Positions 1 to 13,745 of a DNA stretch of 64,000 nucleotides are shown in pieces. Where the stretch lies: assembly GCA_007570785.1 (NCBI GenBank), contig ML662445.1, forward strand, positions 2,521,392 to 2,585,391, written 5' to 3'. The DNA is from Antilocapra americana. Lineage: Eukaryota > Chordata > Mammalia > Artiodactyla > Antilocapridae. The first letter of the stretch is position 1. Each line of letters begins with the position of its first letter. The position numbers and the translations under genes were made by a program. The notes beneath the pieces are model-generated. The model did not search any database and was not told the origin of the DNA. It saw nothing but the letters and a program-made list of their open reading frames with translations.

Positions 1-770
1 CCGTAGGCAGCTGGTAGAATCCCCACAGTTTGGACCCAGCCTCACTTCCATGTTTGATGACTTCCTTTTCCACATGTGTCCTTCCAAGAAAGGGTCTCAT
101 TCTTTCTAGTTCTCAGCCCAAGGCCTCAGAAAGGAATCATGGCTTATTAAGACATGGCTGGACACTCTATTGGTGTTTGCACGTCGGTAAATGACCTGGC
201 GGGGAAAGAACACGTGAAAGGGCTAAGTGAACACTTGTCAATGGTCAAGCGAGGAGCATCATCGTAGGCACGTGGGCAAGAGCGCTTGCCAAAGTTCTCC
301 CAGCAGGAGGTGTAGGTTGGTCCTGATCTGAAGGAGAAATAGGATCAGCAATTCTTTATACAGAAAAAAAGGCAGGGTTTGGGCAGGTATGTGTGTATTC
401 TTTAAGTGGTCAGACTAACCTGGTGAGTTTTTACTTCAAATTGGTTTTCACTATTAGTCTGCACCCTGGACTTGATCATTTCCTTACTGTTCATGGGCAG
501 CCAAAAGAAGGAACTTGTTCTCTTGTTTCACATGGAGACTTTTCCCAAACAGTCTGGTGGGAGAGATTTTTCCAGGTTGTAGAACGATCGTCTATGGATG
601 TTCACGTCTTTGAAGCCAGGGAGCACTGAACCTGAGTCTTCCACAGTCCACTGTGGTGCATCCACACAGTTGGACTCTGTGTGTATGTCATGACATGGAT
701 GATGTCATGATATGTGGTTGAAGTTAAACATAGGTGTGGAACTATATGTGCTATACCATCTCTTTTTTGT
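1..770. other. Unique intergenic DNA, nothing recognised
   Basis: No convincing coding frame, CpG island or known repeat was recognised here. Confidence 0.5.
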
Positions 771-777
771 AAAATAC

Positions 778-864
778 GTATCCGTCTTCCTGACCCAGGG
801 ATCGAACCTGGGTCTCTTGCACTGCAGACAGATTCTTTACCATCTAAACCACCAGGAAAGACCA
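778..864 (-). repeat. Bov-tA SINE fragment
   Basis: The minus strand carries the tRNA-like head of the ruminant Bov-tA SINE. On the plus strand it reads gacccagggatcgaacctgg, followed by attctttaccat and accaccaggaaag. Confidence 0.8.
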
Positions 865-2430
865 TATATATAGTGAGAGACATGAGAGACATATCTGCCT
901 GTTTGTAGTTAATAGGGTTAATCCTATGCATTGGCATTTGGATAGAGGAGGGGGTGGGGAGCTAATCTTTTTACTATATATACCTACATACGTTTGAATA
1001 TTTTATTTCAAATGAGCATCTCTTATTTCTGTAATTTAAAAATTAAAAATTTTAAGTGAGCCAACTCCATAAAACCATTTAATCTTATGCATTTAAAATA
1101 GATCTGACTTTGTTTCCAAATTCTCCTGTAATCATTTATTTAGGGTTCCTACTTATTCTTTAAGCCAAATTTGGTAAGTTCCTTAAAAATTTTTGGAAAA
1201 ATTTTTTGCTTTTGGATTGTTAAATTTATTGATATAAACACATTGTTCTTCTATGATTAAAATTATTTTCATATTTTTTATTCCTAATGGCTGATTATGT
1301 GTATTTTCTGTTTCTTGATTAGACTTGCCAATGTTTATCTGTTAATTTTTTTAGTTTTTCTGGTGAACTCAATTACAGATTACTATTATTTTTATCTACC
1401 TCGTTAAGTTGTTTGACTTTTACTCTTTTTCTTCTACATTTTTAAGACTGATTTTATTTCATTTTTTAGACAGCTTCCTGAGTTGAAACCTTAGTTCATG
1501 TAGTTTATAATAAATGTATTCCTATTTAAGACTTTGATATGCAGAGCTGTTATGTCTTTTTTTTTCTAAATAGTTAGTATTTTCCAACTGGTTTTTCTTT
1601 TAAAAACATTTACATTTATATTATATAAGGTATTGTAAATTTTTGTTCAATTTTTAATTACTTTTTTATACCAGGTGGTTGGCTATCTCTATCGTTAAAG
1701 TTGTTTGCATATGGCTCAGAAAAATGCCTGTAGGATTTCTGCACTTTGGAATTTATCTGTAGTTTTCCCTGGCTTTTTTTTTCTTCTTTAAAATGACTGT
1801 TTCCTAACTATTTGAAGAGAGTGTATCTTCTCCCTTCCTTAGCTACAACATTCCATATTAGCTCAACCTTATGAACTGTGTCATTCTCAACTATTTTTGT
1901 TTCTTCACCCTGTGATTTCTGTTAGATGCGTATTAACTCCTTTAATATAACTGATGATTTATCTATTTTCTTGATATTTCTTAGTGCTTGCTTTAGTGTT
2001 AGGTATCTAAATGTCCATGACTTTAATCTTCTTGTAACTTTTACCAGTTTGAACTATCCCTTTTATTTCTTCTCATCGTAAATTCTATTCTATCTGCTGT
2101 TTCTATTATCACATTTAATTCATTTTTATTACTACTTGCTGCATGTCCATTTTTTCATACTCCTTGTTTTGTTTATAGTTGTCTCTCATGAATAGCATGT
2201 AACTAGATCTTAGACTCTCACTTCTCATTTATTTTCAATCTTAATATAAACCCTTTTTACTCTGTGTATTTTCTGTTTATCATGATTTCTCCAAATTTCT
2301 GGTAGTTTTTAGCAAATTTTCCTCCTTTTGATTCCTTTTCAAGTTGTTACTCCTAAATTTTGAGCACATATATGAATGCTTCTTTCTGTCCAACACAAAT
2401 AAAAATCTTATCATGTTTTTTCCTTTTGCC
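865..2430. repeat. AT-rich stretch, probably old L1-derived DNA
   Basis: About 1.5 kb of T-rich sequence with no coding potential. The look, long T tracts and phrases such as tgtgtattttctgttt, fits decayed antisense L1. I cannot place it in a subfamily. Confidence 0.35.
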
Positions 2431-2530
2431 ACGCTGCATGGCTTGCAGGAGCTTAGTTCCTCAACCAGCGACTGAATCCGGCAGTGAAAGCCCGGAGTCC
2501 TCACCACTGCACTGCCAGGGAGCTCCCAGC
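2430..2530 (-). repeat. CHR-type tRNA SINE fragment
   Basis: gcttagttcctcaaccagcg followed by ccactgcactgccagggagc matches the reverse of the cetartiodactyl CHR/tRNA-Glu SINE. It is diverged. Confidence 0.65.
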
Positions 2531-2839
2531 AAGTTTTTAAAATCTGTCTCCCCTGGTCTTGACATTTGGGGGGGGGGTGTATATTTTTTTACAATCAACA
2601 CTTACCTTAATGAAGTAACACGTTTTATTTCTGGTTTCTTTAGGCATCCCTGCTTCTCTTCCCTCCTCTTCTTTTAAACCTTTTTTTAATTTAATTTCCT
2701 TTAGTCTGTGGTTCAGAAGAATCCAGGCCCCGAGGTTGACCAAAACTTGGTGAGAGGAAAACATAGAGCTCCAGTTCTACATTTCGGGGGGATTTTCATT
2801 AGGGAGGTGGCAGGGACATCCACAGAATGAGAGGCAAAG

Positions 2840-3060
2840 GTGTAGAGGGGAGCGTCGGCCTGGGTCTCGGCCTGAAGGACAGAAGGACAGACGCCGGGGC
2901 GGGCGGCCCAGCAGCCAGGACGCACAGAGCCTCGGCCGGGCCTTTGGAGAAGAGGCCCCTGCGTGGGCGCAGAGCCGAACGGCAGCGCGAGGGGTGGTGG
3001 TCACGGCCGTCAGGAGCCCACGGTGGTATTCCAGGAGCCTGGTGCCTTGGTGTGTGTCCT
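2840..3060. other. Isolated CpG-rich patch
   Basis: About 200 bases with roughly 20 CpG dinucleotides in otherwise CpG-poor DNA. No splice signal or start site is evident. It may be a small orphan CpG island or a remnant of GC-rich tandem DNA. Confidence 0.4.
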
Positions 3061-5870
3061 CGGCCTCCAGAATCCTCTCATCACTTCTTCCTACGCCTCT
3101 GCGTCCCGTCAAGCACATTCGTCAGGGCCAGAGAGATAGAGAGACCCCGGCCTGGATGCCCCTCCATGTGGGGTCTCACCGCCAGCCTCTCCCACCGCAG
3201 CCTCTCCCCGCCTCTGCCCCCTTCAGCCCTTTGCTATTCCCCAGGCGGCCTCTCCGGCCCCTAGACAGCACTCCGAAGGCCTTCCTCTCTCCTTCCCTGT
3301 GTCCTTTCTGGACCCCCATCTTCTGCCCCACCTCGGGATGGTGATTTTCAAGTTTGGTGAGAACTTAGCAAGTAATGGATTTCTCTGCCGCCAAACCTTC
3401 CTTCTCACTGGATCAGTCCTCTTTAGGAACATATCTGATGGTGTCCTTCTGTTCTTGAGAGTGTTTTGGTGGCTACCAGCGCCCTGAGTGAAGCCCGCCT
3501 TCCTTCTGCAGTCCGCATGGAACGGGCCTTTACAGCTTGCATGTGGTTTCACTGGTATCGTGTGCATTTAAAGTCAGCTGTTCCTGGTGTTCCACTAGTC
3601 TCTTAAATTTTGTTGAACATCATTCATTTTTTCTTTTCTTTTTTGAAGAGTGTTCAGGTTATTATCATGCGTGGCGTTGACACTGGTGGAGAGAGCTGAC
3701 TCTATCCAGGAATTATAAAAAATTTGCAGCTCATCCCTGAGCACCATATTTTGCAAGAAAATCTTGTCTAGAGACAGAACCACCACTCTTATTAAAATTT
3801 CTCTGTGTCCAGTTTAGAAACTATAGAGAATACATGGACGATTGACATGAGTAACTGGGCACAATTGAATTCTAAGAGCTCTACTTGTAGACACGCGATT
3901 CTTAAACACATTATATGAATTCAAAACAGTTCTGCCTCTAAATGACTGCACCACAAAGAAACACAACCACTTTGCTATGAGTTTTCCACTTTTAAGGGAG
4001 TTAATAGTCGTGAGTCATTTCACTTTGCCACTGTGAGCAGAATTAAACTAAATGGAATAAACTTCACAAAATGTAGCATGTGTAATTATTGTAATTCCAT
4101 AGACAAACTCTCTACTTCTACTTCAGAAGGAATATGATGGTCTTCTGATCACAGCTGGCATGGGGACCATAGACTCAAAACAACAACAGGCCTCAGTTGC
4201 TGGAAGATTAGACATCCCACAATAAACACTCTCATTTTTTTTTCACTTGTAAAGAATCATCTGTAGTTCCTGGTTCCTACCTTCTTGTCTATGGCATTCT
4301 CTACCTGTTAACTCTTGAGTTTGAAGTCTGGTCTCTCCACAGAGAGCAGTCATGAGGTTCTTATGATTCCATTTGAACATGGACAAGACTAATACACACG
4401 AAATTCCCATCACATTTTGGAAATAAGTGTTTCGTGCAGTGTTTATTGAGCAAAATTTTGTTTTTTATTTGGTTTCTATATTTTTTCTCCGAGTATTAGA
4501 TGGCCAAATTTTTTATAGTCCCTTGTGTAGATGTTCAGTGTTTATTCCCTGTTGGTTAATCAAGACTAAAATAGTACTGAAATGAATAAGTCATGTGTTC
4601 ACACCATCAACTTCCCTGTAATTTCACACAGCAAGGAAGGCTGAAGTCAGCACAATGATGCGTCATGGGGCAGAGAGACATTGATTCTCTTATAGCTTCT
4701 TCCAGCGTGGACTTGAATTTTTGGAATCCTTTGGTGGTGTTGGGATTGAAAGAAAATTTCATCAAATGTTCATTTGGAGGTAACTGTAAGCACATCTTTG
4801 CATTCAAAAATAAGATAAAAATATAAGATGAAATTTAACAGTTATCTATATAATACTTTACAGATACAGGTATTTTTTCTTTCCATTAAACTTTTTTTGT
4901 ATTGCTCTAAAGAAATGTCTTTTGCCATTACTAAAATCGTGTTTTAGCAATGTGTCCTAATGAACAGAAGGCCTAAGATGGAAGCTTACAATCAGTTTGC
5001 CTAAAGTTATATCTGTGCTTAGATCGAGAAAGCCCCAACATAAACAACTAGATAAGCTCAACTGCAAAAATAAACTCAAAAAGGTGTAGGGGAGGGGTTG
5101 AAAGTGGAATATTGTTTTCTGCCCAGTAAATATGGGATAATTTACTGTTTTTCAAAAAAGACATTACATATAGAAAACCATTTCATTTTTAAGGATTACT
5201 TTATATTTACCTCCACCCTACTTTACTGAAGTATGATGAAGTCGAGCGAAAAAGAAAAAGCCACAAGCCACTCTGTTGGCCCACTTTGGCTGCACAACGG
5301 GGAGACCCCCGCTGAATGGCGGCCCCTCCTTTCTGAATTTCCTCGCTTTTGTAAATTTGTCAGTCTGTCCATAAACCTTGTTTGAACAGAGTTTGGTACT
5401 TAATGGATGATTGTATTGTATTGTAACTCACAGTGTAACACATCTTTTCTGTATTTATTTTAAATAAAGGCTTTCTAGAAACCAAAGGGCTTAAGTTGTA
5501 GGAAATAAAGAAGAAAGTGTGCGTCGTGTTACTCAAATGCCCCAGAAGTTTCTGCCAACCCAGGACCGTGGGGAGGCCTGGCCAGCTGCAGCAGGCAGGG
5601 CTGGGTCGTTTGGAGTTTGCCAGGGAGAAGCCAGTGCTGACAAGTTCTGCAGCCAGAGGGTCTGTGGCCCCAGGGAATCTGATCCTTTCTCTGCCCAGGG
5701 ATGTGGGCAAGGAGCCTGGTGGAGGTGGAGCCTACGTTTCCCAACAAGTGGAAAACCTCTAGGTCAGGTATTGAATGGAAGCATTTCTTAAACATTTACA
5801 GTTTAGGGTTTAAATCCAAGATTTGGCTAGACTCGACTATAGCAGTAGAGTTTTATGAAGACAAATAAGA
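3061..5870. other. Unique intergenic DNA, nothing recognised
   Basis: Only short chance frames are present. AT-rich low-complexity patches occur, but I could not assign a repeat family or gene. Confidence 0.4.
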
Positions 5871-5875
5871 GTCTG

Positions 5876-6332
5876 AAAATCAATGAGAGTGGGGTTACTA
5901 GATGCAAAACTATACATATAGAATGGATGACTAACAAGGTCCTACTGCCTAGCACAGGGAGCTATATCCAATATTCTGGGACAATCTATAATGGAAAATA
6001 TTATGAAAAAGAATATATAAACACACATATATACGTGTGCTCAGTCGCTCAGTCGTGTCCGACTCCTTGCACCCCCATGGACTGCAGCCTACCTCTGTCC
6101 ATGGGATTTTCCAGGCAAGACTACTGGAGTGGGCTGCTGTTTCTTTCTTGAGGGGATCTTCCTATCCCAGGGATGGAACCCAAGCCTCCTGCATCTCCTG
6201 CACTGGCAGGTGAATGGTGGATTCTTTATCACCGAGCCATATAAAACTGAATCACTTTGCTGTACAGCAGAAATTAATACAACATTGCAAACCAACTGTA
6301 CTTCAACAACAACAACAACAAAATAAATGACG
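5876..6332 (+). mobile_element. L1 3' end, interrupted by a Bov-tA SINE
   Basis: Typical cetartiodactyl L1 3'UTR text flanks the SINE: aacaaggtcctactgcctag on the left, and actgaatcactttgctgtac on the right. It ends in a CAA-repeat and A-rich tail near 6330. Confidence 0.7.
6038..6240 (-). mobile_element. Bov-tA SINE inserted in L1
   Basis: A near full-length reverse copy. It starts gctcagtcgctcagtcgtgt and ends near gattctttatcaccgagcc. It splits the older L1 3' end, so it inserted later. Confidence 0.85.
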
Positions 6333-7009
6333 TGGACGATTGAAAGAAAAAAAGGAGAATCAATGAGGAAAAATCAAACGGTTCTAGAAATGATCCCCTT
6401 TCCAAGAGTACTAATACAGTTTGGGATAACATTTCTGATGTCTTCAGTTATTTTAAAACAATGTATTAAAGGAATGTATACTTTTATAATATTGATGACA
6501 TCAGCAGCTGTATGATGAGGAAGAACATGCATATTCAGAAAATAACTTACATTTGTTCTCATGAATACACTATTAAAACAATTTCAAGTGATCGTACATT
6601 TTTCTTGTTCCTGATAACTTGAAGTGGAATCCCCACTTTGTGTATCAGGTAACTCATGTAAATTCTTCCTAAATTATAGGTTGATAGTTTCCCCACTGAA
6701 ATACAGTGAGGAACAATGTCTGGATGTTTGTTATTGTTTGGTGAAACTATTGTTGGTAATGCAGTCCTTTACAGACTGATACCTCTTCTTTTTGAGAGAG
6801 TGTAGGAGAAATTTCACTCAAGTATTAGGACATAATGTTTTTCAGTGGAAAAATGGACTTCTCACTTTTTAGACTGTGCAAATCTTGTGAAGAATAGCAC
6901 CCCCTCTTTGTGTTGGACGCTAGGAAGCCCGACCTTAGAATCCTCTGTGAAGTCGCTGAGGCTGTGCTCTGCTGGTGGGTGGGTGAGTGATGCTGCCCCA
7001 GGCTGCTGC

Positions 7010-7225
7010 CTTCTACCCTCTCCCTGGGGCCAGCTGGGTAGGGTCACGAACTCTGAACTTGAGCATCTGTGAAATGGGAAGATAGTGGCATCTACCTCGT
7101 GGGGCTCTTGTGAGGATTAAGACATAAAATATAAATTGCTATGTAGTAAATATTCTTTTTTAAATGGGCACTTAATCTAGTACTTGGCTCAGAGTAGGGA
7201 ATGTGGAATGAATGAATGAAGGAAG
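7010..7225 (+). repeat. MIR SINE
   Basis: The MIR core pattern is readable: tctgtgaaatgggaagatag, then tgtgaggattaagaca, then tacttggctcagagtaggg, with AATG repeats at the end. Confidence 0.65.
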
Positions 7226-8109
7226 GCACTGTTGTGATAAACCAGAATTTAAAAAAATTTTTAACTTCTGTCATCATGTGCTTTCAATGATGACTGCCTA
7301 CCTGAAATATTTTTAAAATGGTTCATTGTATAAGCTGTCTCAGTGATCTGACATGACTCCCCCATGTCCCCACTCGACCGGATCACCAGGATGCTGCTGT
7401 GAAGAACAAAAGCTTTTTGATGGCTCAGTGAGTACAGGTTAGTGATTCAATAAGAGTTTCAACCACTCATCTCTCTCAAAAATTTCGTCTTGGCCCCCCA
7501 GGTTAAAATGAGTGCCATGGGTTCTCTATTTACTGGGGGGCCTACCAAAACACCTCCATGCTCCCTAGAACTGAATATCGGCTCACAGCCAGGCACTGAG
7601 GCCCCTGAGACACATTGGTGCCCTGGTGCCAACCCCAGAAAGACAGACCCTCTTAACTAGTGGTTTTCCTTCAAGTCAGAAGCCTGGCTGCATTCATGAA
7701 CTCATCTGAAGTGCCTGGTATATCAACTTCACTGTTCCTTTTGATTGGTTTTAATTTTTAATTTTCTGATTTTTAATATGCTTCCTCCATTTTAAGGGGG
7801 ACACAGTCTGCTTATAAGTCATCAGTCAACCATGAAAATACGAACCAGAGAGTAGTTAACTTCAATTCAGGCTCAGGTTTGCTCTGTGTAGTTTCTGCTG
7901 CATGAGTTTACGTTTGGTAACACGATGCAGCTTCCTTGCGTAGTTCTCTTGAAACTTCTGAGGAGGCCAAGGCAAACAAAGACAGCCCGATAAGAGAAGA
8001 TACATTTTTGAGAATGGTTTTTGTGGAGATTATAGTCACTTGGTTAATCGGTTTATTTGGCAAAGTTCTTGCCCACCTGTATATATAAACACCATGTTTT
8101 TTATAAAGA

Positions 8110-8475
8110 AGGCAGAATTGCTACGGCATGGATGGACCTTGAGGATGCTATGCTCAATGAAATAAGCCTAACACGAAAAGACAGAGAGTGTGAGATCCCA
8201 CTCACAGGAGGTTCCCTAGAGTGGTCACGTTCATAGACACAGAAAGTAGAAGGGTGCTGGCCCGGGGCTGCAGGGAGGCGAGTGGCGAGTGGTTGACGGG
8301 GACAGAGTTTCAGTTTTAAAAGATAAAGAATGTTCTGGAGATGGATGGTGGTGTGGTGACTGTTTTTCAACACTGCGAGTGTACTTAATGCCTTTGAATC
8401 GAACGCCTAAAAATAGACTCAGCAAAATTTTATGTCTACAATTTTTATGCAATAAAAAGTCACTAAAAAAATTAC
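8110..8475 (+). mobile_element. Old L1 3' end (L1M type)
   Basis: Typical L1M 3'UTR phrases occur in order: atggatggaccttgaggatg, aatgaaataagcctaacac, agacacagaaagtagaaggg, and ttctggagatggatggtgg. It ends in tgcaataaaaag. Confidence 0.7.
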
Positions 8476-8479
8476 ACCC

Positions 8480-11400
8480 AGGTCTCCTCATCAACAAAAT
8501 GTCTTGACTTGTTAATTATGACATTGACTCATCCATATCCTGACAACGCCTTTTCTTACTGTGCAAGTTCTAATACCATCGACCACGTAAATGCAGAATT
8601 CTGCTTTCCTTCAAACTGTACTCTGTGAGGTGCCTGATGAGACCTCAGGCGAAGGTTTCTGAGCGTTTGTTCCCACCTTGGCCTCATTACAAGTGCATCT
8701 GACTACCCACCAAAGAGATGTGGCAGCTTCCCGTTTTTTATTTTCAGTTCTCTTAGAAAAGTTTGCATCAACGTGCACAGGCGGTCAGTGACGCATGGGG
8801 AAACATAATGAGATTTGGGGGCAGAGAAAGTCAATGGTTCTGCTGCTTTAAGAACATCTGGTGTTAATAACAACCTATCTGTTAGGTCATTAACATACGG
8901 TGGGGATTGGAAGAAGAGGTGCCGAGAAAAACACTCCCTCCCTTCTCTAACACGGGAAATCTTTCCCAAGAAGGGGTCCTCCCTGAACTTGTTTTTCCTT
9001 CCATGAAGACATGCCGTCCCAAACCACATCTGGGGAATTCTGTATCAGCTCTTCTGCAGCCAGCTGTTGCCAAGACCCTTCGATTCAAGTTGAAGTGAGG
9101 AGCAGTTCTGAGGGCCCTCCACCTGCGGGGAATTCCTGATGGAGTCATCCCAAACTGCAGACTGGGAGACAACGCGCCTGCGAACCGCTGCGACTGTGAG
9201 TGTGTTTGCCACGATGCTTTGGCCACCACTGTGGATCTGCACGAACATGGGGACCGAAAGTTATTAATGACATGTGTTGTTAACCAAAATAAGTGCCCAA
9301 AGTAAAAGAGAACCCATGTTGCAATACGAATAAGATTAGGGGGTCATCGTGGAGTTTTCCTCTGAGCAGGAAACCAGGACAGATTGTTTCAAGAGGCGAT
9401 TCCTTGGGAAGGCTAGGGTTTCTGGCGTGGGGGAGATAAGGAAGGCTTTGTCTGTACATGCATCTGCGTCCATTTTGCACAGATCTGGAAGAGATGACTG
9501 GCTGATTATCAAACTATTGAGAAATTCAGGTAGGCACCTTAAAAAGGTGCCTTTAGGCTTGGATACCACCAGAGATGAAGAGATCATCACAAAAGTCTTT
9601 CAACCAACACTCAGGTTTCTTACTATGACCAACTAAGCCCAGACAGACTGACCCCAAATTCTTAGAGTTACACAAAAGATGGTCCCAGAGAAAGCAGCTC
9701 AGTGAGAAGCTGGGAGAACCGGGGCAAGGATCATTAGAGATAATGGTGTGTGTGTGTGTGTGTGTATGTGTGTTTAGGAGAAATGTATAGTGTCTGTTTC
9801 ACTACTACAGTATTCATCACCTTCCAGAGAATTAAAATTTAAGAAACAACTGAAATCATTTTCGACACCAAGATGAAAAATACTGTTGGTCAGGTTCAGA
9901 TTCCAGCAGGCTGAAACCATTTTGTAAGGACTATTTAGAATATAATCACAACTTCGCCTCCCATCAGGGCACGGGATCACCACACGCTGAATTCCATACT
10001 GAACCACTCATGCTGATGGGCTGTTTTCTCTTCCTCCATAATCTAAACACAAAGTTGTAATCTCTGAGTCCCCAGGTTCTACGAAAGGGAAAGAGTTCAG
10101 GAAAAAAACAGCAAGTTAGGATTGCACTAATGTTTTCCATTTACATGTGAGATTGTTACCTACTCCAAACAGTATAGAAGCAGGCAGCATATGTGCTGTT
10201 CTTAAAACAGCCTTTATTGAGGACTACTGGTTGATAATTTATATCAAATATGTCTCTAATCCACTCTGAAATCTGTAAAGTTAAGTTAGTTCAGAGAGCT
10301 AAAGGTTATTCCTGGTCTTAGGTACACAATGTCACTCTCCTTTCTCAGATATAATTTAGAAAATCCCAAGAAATTCATGCAGAGACTTTAACATAAAATA
10401 TTCATTAATAAGTAGTGCACTTAAATTTTTGAGCATGCATATTTAATAAATATTTTTAGTGTGTCTTATATTTCATACTATAGTTTAGACAGTTTCACTT
10501 CCATCTTTCAGACAGACAAGGCCTTTTAGAAGATTCTCTTTTTTTGTATCTGTTTGTTTTTCACTTTTAACTATTTAGTGGCGTCTCTTAGGAATGTTTT
10601 GGATCTAAATGTTCAACAATCACACACCATTGCCTGACTTATGCAGACAAGTGGTTAAACACCGTTTCATTAAAATGCCATTTTCCTTAGCTTGAAGGAA
10701 CAGAGCCCCAAATCCTGTACAAATAATTCATTGGAGAATAACAAGAGAAAATAAGTATTTTCCTCCATTTATTTCACTAACCAGAATTCTTATTTGTTAT
10801 AAAATTATAAATAACCAATATATATCCAAACATTAGTCCATTCGACTTGCTGACTTCTTTCCACCCAAATATTCTAAATTACTTAGACACTCCAAAATGA
10901 ACTTCTCTCGGGGGATTTCAGGGAGCTACATTTTGTGCAGAAACAGTGCTCTTAATCTTTGGTGGGGACTTTAAATATGTGAAGATATTAAACAGTTGAC
11001 ATTTTGGCAACGCCAACTATGTTACAGAAGTGGTATGAGAACTCAGATATTTTGTTTTTATGCCATTTTTTAAATAGTGGGTTGACAAACGGACAGTACT
11101 GTAAACATACCGGCTCGGGGATGGCGTTCTCAACAGTAACAAAACCGTCCTGGCCCTCAAGCTGCCATTTTCCAGGATGTACCTCCTGCCTCTCAAGTTA
11201 CATTCTCAGATTCTGCATGCATTGTAGAGAAGCAGGGAGAAAGGAAATCTCTTAAAAGCACAGTATCAATATTATTGCAGAATCCGCATGGCCCTGAGTG
11301 AAATCATATGTGGGTGATAAGCAGGTGAGAGAAAGAAGGCAAGTCAGGAAAATCACAATTTTATGTTGATGAGTGCGGAAGTTTTGCTCACTGACTGTTG

Positions 11401-12690
11401 GTCTAACTTGTCAATTTTCCACACATGGAAGTTATTATTGCAATACTGTTGTCTTAAACAGACCCAAGGATTTTCACCACGGATTCACATCCATTTCAAA
11501 ATATGACAAAAAATATTAAAGCTTCCAGTATGCAAATTTTAATCTCTTTGGGTGTCCACACATATATATGTGTGACAGTATGTCTCTATATGACATTAAT
11601 ATCCATGTCATCAGTTGCAATGCGTGACACTTTTATTTGTGCATGGTTACTCTGCATTATAAAGAACGGTGGGCACTTCAGTACTTTTCTGCGAATTGGA
11701 CTTAAATCTGATCGATCAAGAATGCATCGCACTTAGGCATTCAGGCTGAAAGCAGTAAGAATTGTCAACGACCTTCGCCAAGCCCGCTCTGGGAGTTAGT
11801 TTAGATCATTAATCATATTTTATAAACAGGGATCCTTCTCTCGAAGTTTCTCAGCCCTCTTGCTCCCTCCCTGTCTCTCCCCCCGGCCCCAGCCCCTTCC
11901 TGCGTGGAAACACAAGCACTTCCACACACATCTCACACGCATGCAGGCTTCACTCACACTGCACACATGCAGAATGGCCCCTGGCTGAGCGTCAGCTTTG
12001 CAGGCACAAGCCCCTCCCTTGGCGCTCGTCCGGAGTAGTTTCTGTTGCAAATGCCCTAAGTTGGAGAGGGCCCTGAGCTGCAGCAGCCGGTTACGTTAGC
12101 GAACGTTAGGCACCGAGAGAAATGCCACGGCGGAAGGTAACGCCTGGTCTGAGGCGCGGCCTTCCCCGAGAGCGCCGTCTGGGTCCTGGATGGAACCCAT
12201 GTTCACCGCGGATCGTCACGAGCTCAGCGGAACACTGCCCGAAGCCTGGTGGGCGAGGGCTGCCTCACCCCGCGCCCCGATCTACGTCACCGCCGGCTCG
12301 GGTTTGGGGGCTCCGGCTCCCAGAGCCTCCCCTGGCCTCTTCCCCGCCTTCCCCTCCTTCTGCCCGCTCCCGCCCCTTCTCCTTCTGCACCACCCCCTTC
12401 CCCCACCCCTTGGAAGCTTGCTGGGGTCAAACTGGAATTTCTATTCCCAGACTTAGTGCAACTAACTATGGCCCACGGAGAGGAATAGTTGAGATGAGAA
12501 AATGGAGTTTGAAATACAAAACCACACTGGAACTTTTCAGGATTTAAAGGGGGAAAAGTGATATTTCAAAACTGATATCCAGCACAACGCTAGTTCTGAA
12601 GTCTTCCCAGTGGGACCCCATCTTGATCTGCTGTTAATCTGCAGATACTCTGCGCCTGGACTCCTCTAAGCGCCTTTAGCAGGAAGTTAG
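8480..12690. other. Repeat-poor upstream flank, no gene recognised
   Basis: No coding exon or ruminant SINE/LINE was recognised. A short TG run lies at 9745-9773. The stretch 12060-12500 is moderately CpG-rich and leads up to CpG island 1, with a CGTCA half-site at 12285. Confidence 0.45.
9745..9773. repeat. TG microsatellite
   Basis: About 14 TG units with one TA interruption; likely polymorphic. Confidence 0.9.
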
Positions 12691-13069
12691 GTGAAACGCA
12701 CACCCCGAGCGGTCGGTAAAGCACGCGCGGTTGGGACCACCGGAAGGATATCCGAGTATAAATCTGGATTCGAGGCTTAGCGCTCAGGTGCCCGAGTCGG
12801 CTGGAAATGCATCCCCAGCACGCCTGCACGTATGGATGCGTGCTCGTGTGTGTATCCGTGTGTGCGCGTCAACAGCTTCCCCTAACTGGATCTGCGGCAG
12901 CGCTGGCCCTCGGGAAGCAGGGGCGATAACTAGCAGCTGGGATCGTGATTCAGTGCTATTAGGGGAAGAATTATCTGTGTCTGAGTCATCGCGAGCCTCC
13001 AGACTTTCCCCGCAGTGTGGCAGAACTTTGTGCTGATGAGACAATAGTGGAGCGTGTGCGTTTCCTACA

Positions 13070-13745
13070 GGGCAGACCATTCCGGTGCTGGGGGAAGCCT
13101 CGGGCCTGCGCCGGGCTGCTGGCGCCCGGGCCCCTCCCCGCGCCGCGTAGCCCCGGGAGCCCGGCTGGCGCCGGGGTCCCCGCGAAGCGGGCGCGTCCCG
13201 GGCGCGCGCGAGCGGCGCGGGGAGGGGGCCGGGCGCGTGGCGGGCCCCGCGCGCCCTCGCGCGTCCCCCGCGCCCGGGCGCAGCTGGCGCGGTCGGTCTA
13301 GTGCAGCGCTCGGCTCCGCGCCTCGGGCGCTCGGCTTCACCTTCAGAGGCGCGGGGCGTGCGCGTCCTTCTCCCCTGCCTCCGCCTCCCCTGCAAGGTAG
13401 GGGCTGCGGGGGGGGCGCGGAGGGGCCGGCGGGGCCGAGGGGGGGCGGGGACCAGGCCTCGAAGTGTGGGGGACCCGGCGTGCGCCGCTGGTTGGGGGGC
13501 GCCGGGGAGGGGCTCCGGGGCGTGGGGAGGGCTGCTCGCTTCCCCAGTGGGTAGTTGCTCCACTCCGCAATTCCGGGAGAGGGAAGATGCAACTTCAGGC
13601 GGCCGGGCGAGCGTCGGAGAGGTGGCTTTTACCGCAGTGGAGGGGCGGGGTGGGGGCCGGAGGGGAGCGCGGAGGAGGCGCTGGCTTTGTACACTTCGTC
13701 AAAGGCGACGCGGGAGGAGGGGAGCTCGGATGCGCTCTCCATCCA
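13070..13745. promoter_or_regulatory. CpG island 1, candidate ZNF516 promoter
   Basis: Very high CpG density with many GGGCGG and CCCGCC boxes, and no TATA box inside. It lies about 43 kb upstream of the coding exon in a repeat-free stretch, which suits a broad CpG promoter. A plus-strand splice donor at 13397 lies inside. Assignment to ZNF516 rests on position and strand only. Confidence 0.6.
13290..13396 (+). other. Candidate non-coding first exon A (donor at 13397)
   Basis: The donor tgcaag|gtagggg in CpG island 1 matches the consensus well on the plus strand. The upstream sequence is GC-rich and 5'UTR-like. The 5' limit given is arbitrary because no start site can be read. This may be the ZNF516 first exon or an alternative one. 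Confidence 0.3.

Noticed and set aside
12757..12763. TATAAAT as a TATA box upstream of CpG island 1
   Set aside because: No initiator or exon signal sits about 30 bases downstream, and CpG-island promoters of this type are usually TATA-less. Kept only as a weak possibility.
12784..13563. 259-codon minus-strand frame in CpG island 1
   Set aside because: It is rich in Arg, Ala, Pro and Gly, overlaps other long frames on both strands, and has no domain. Stop codons are rare in such GC-rich DNA.
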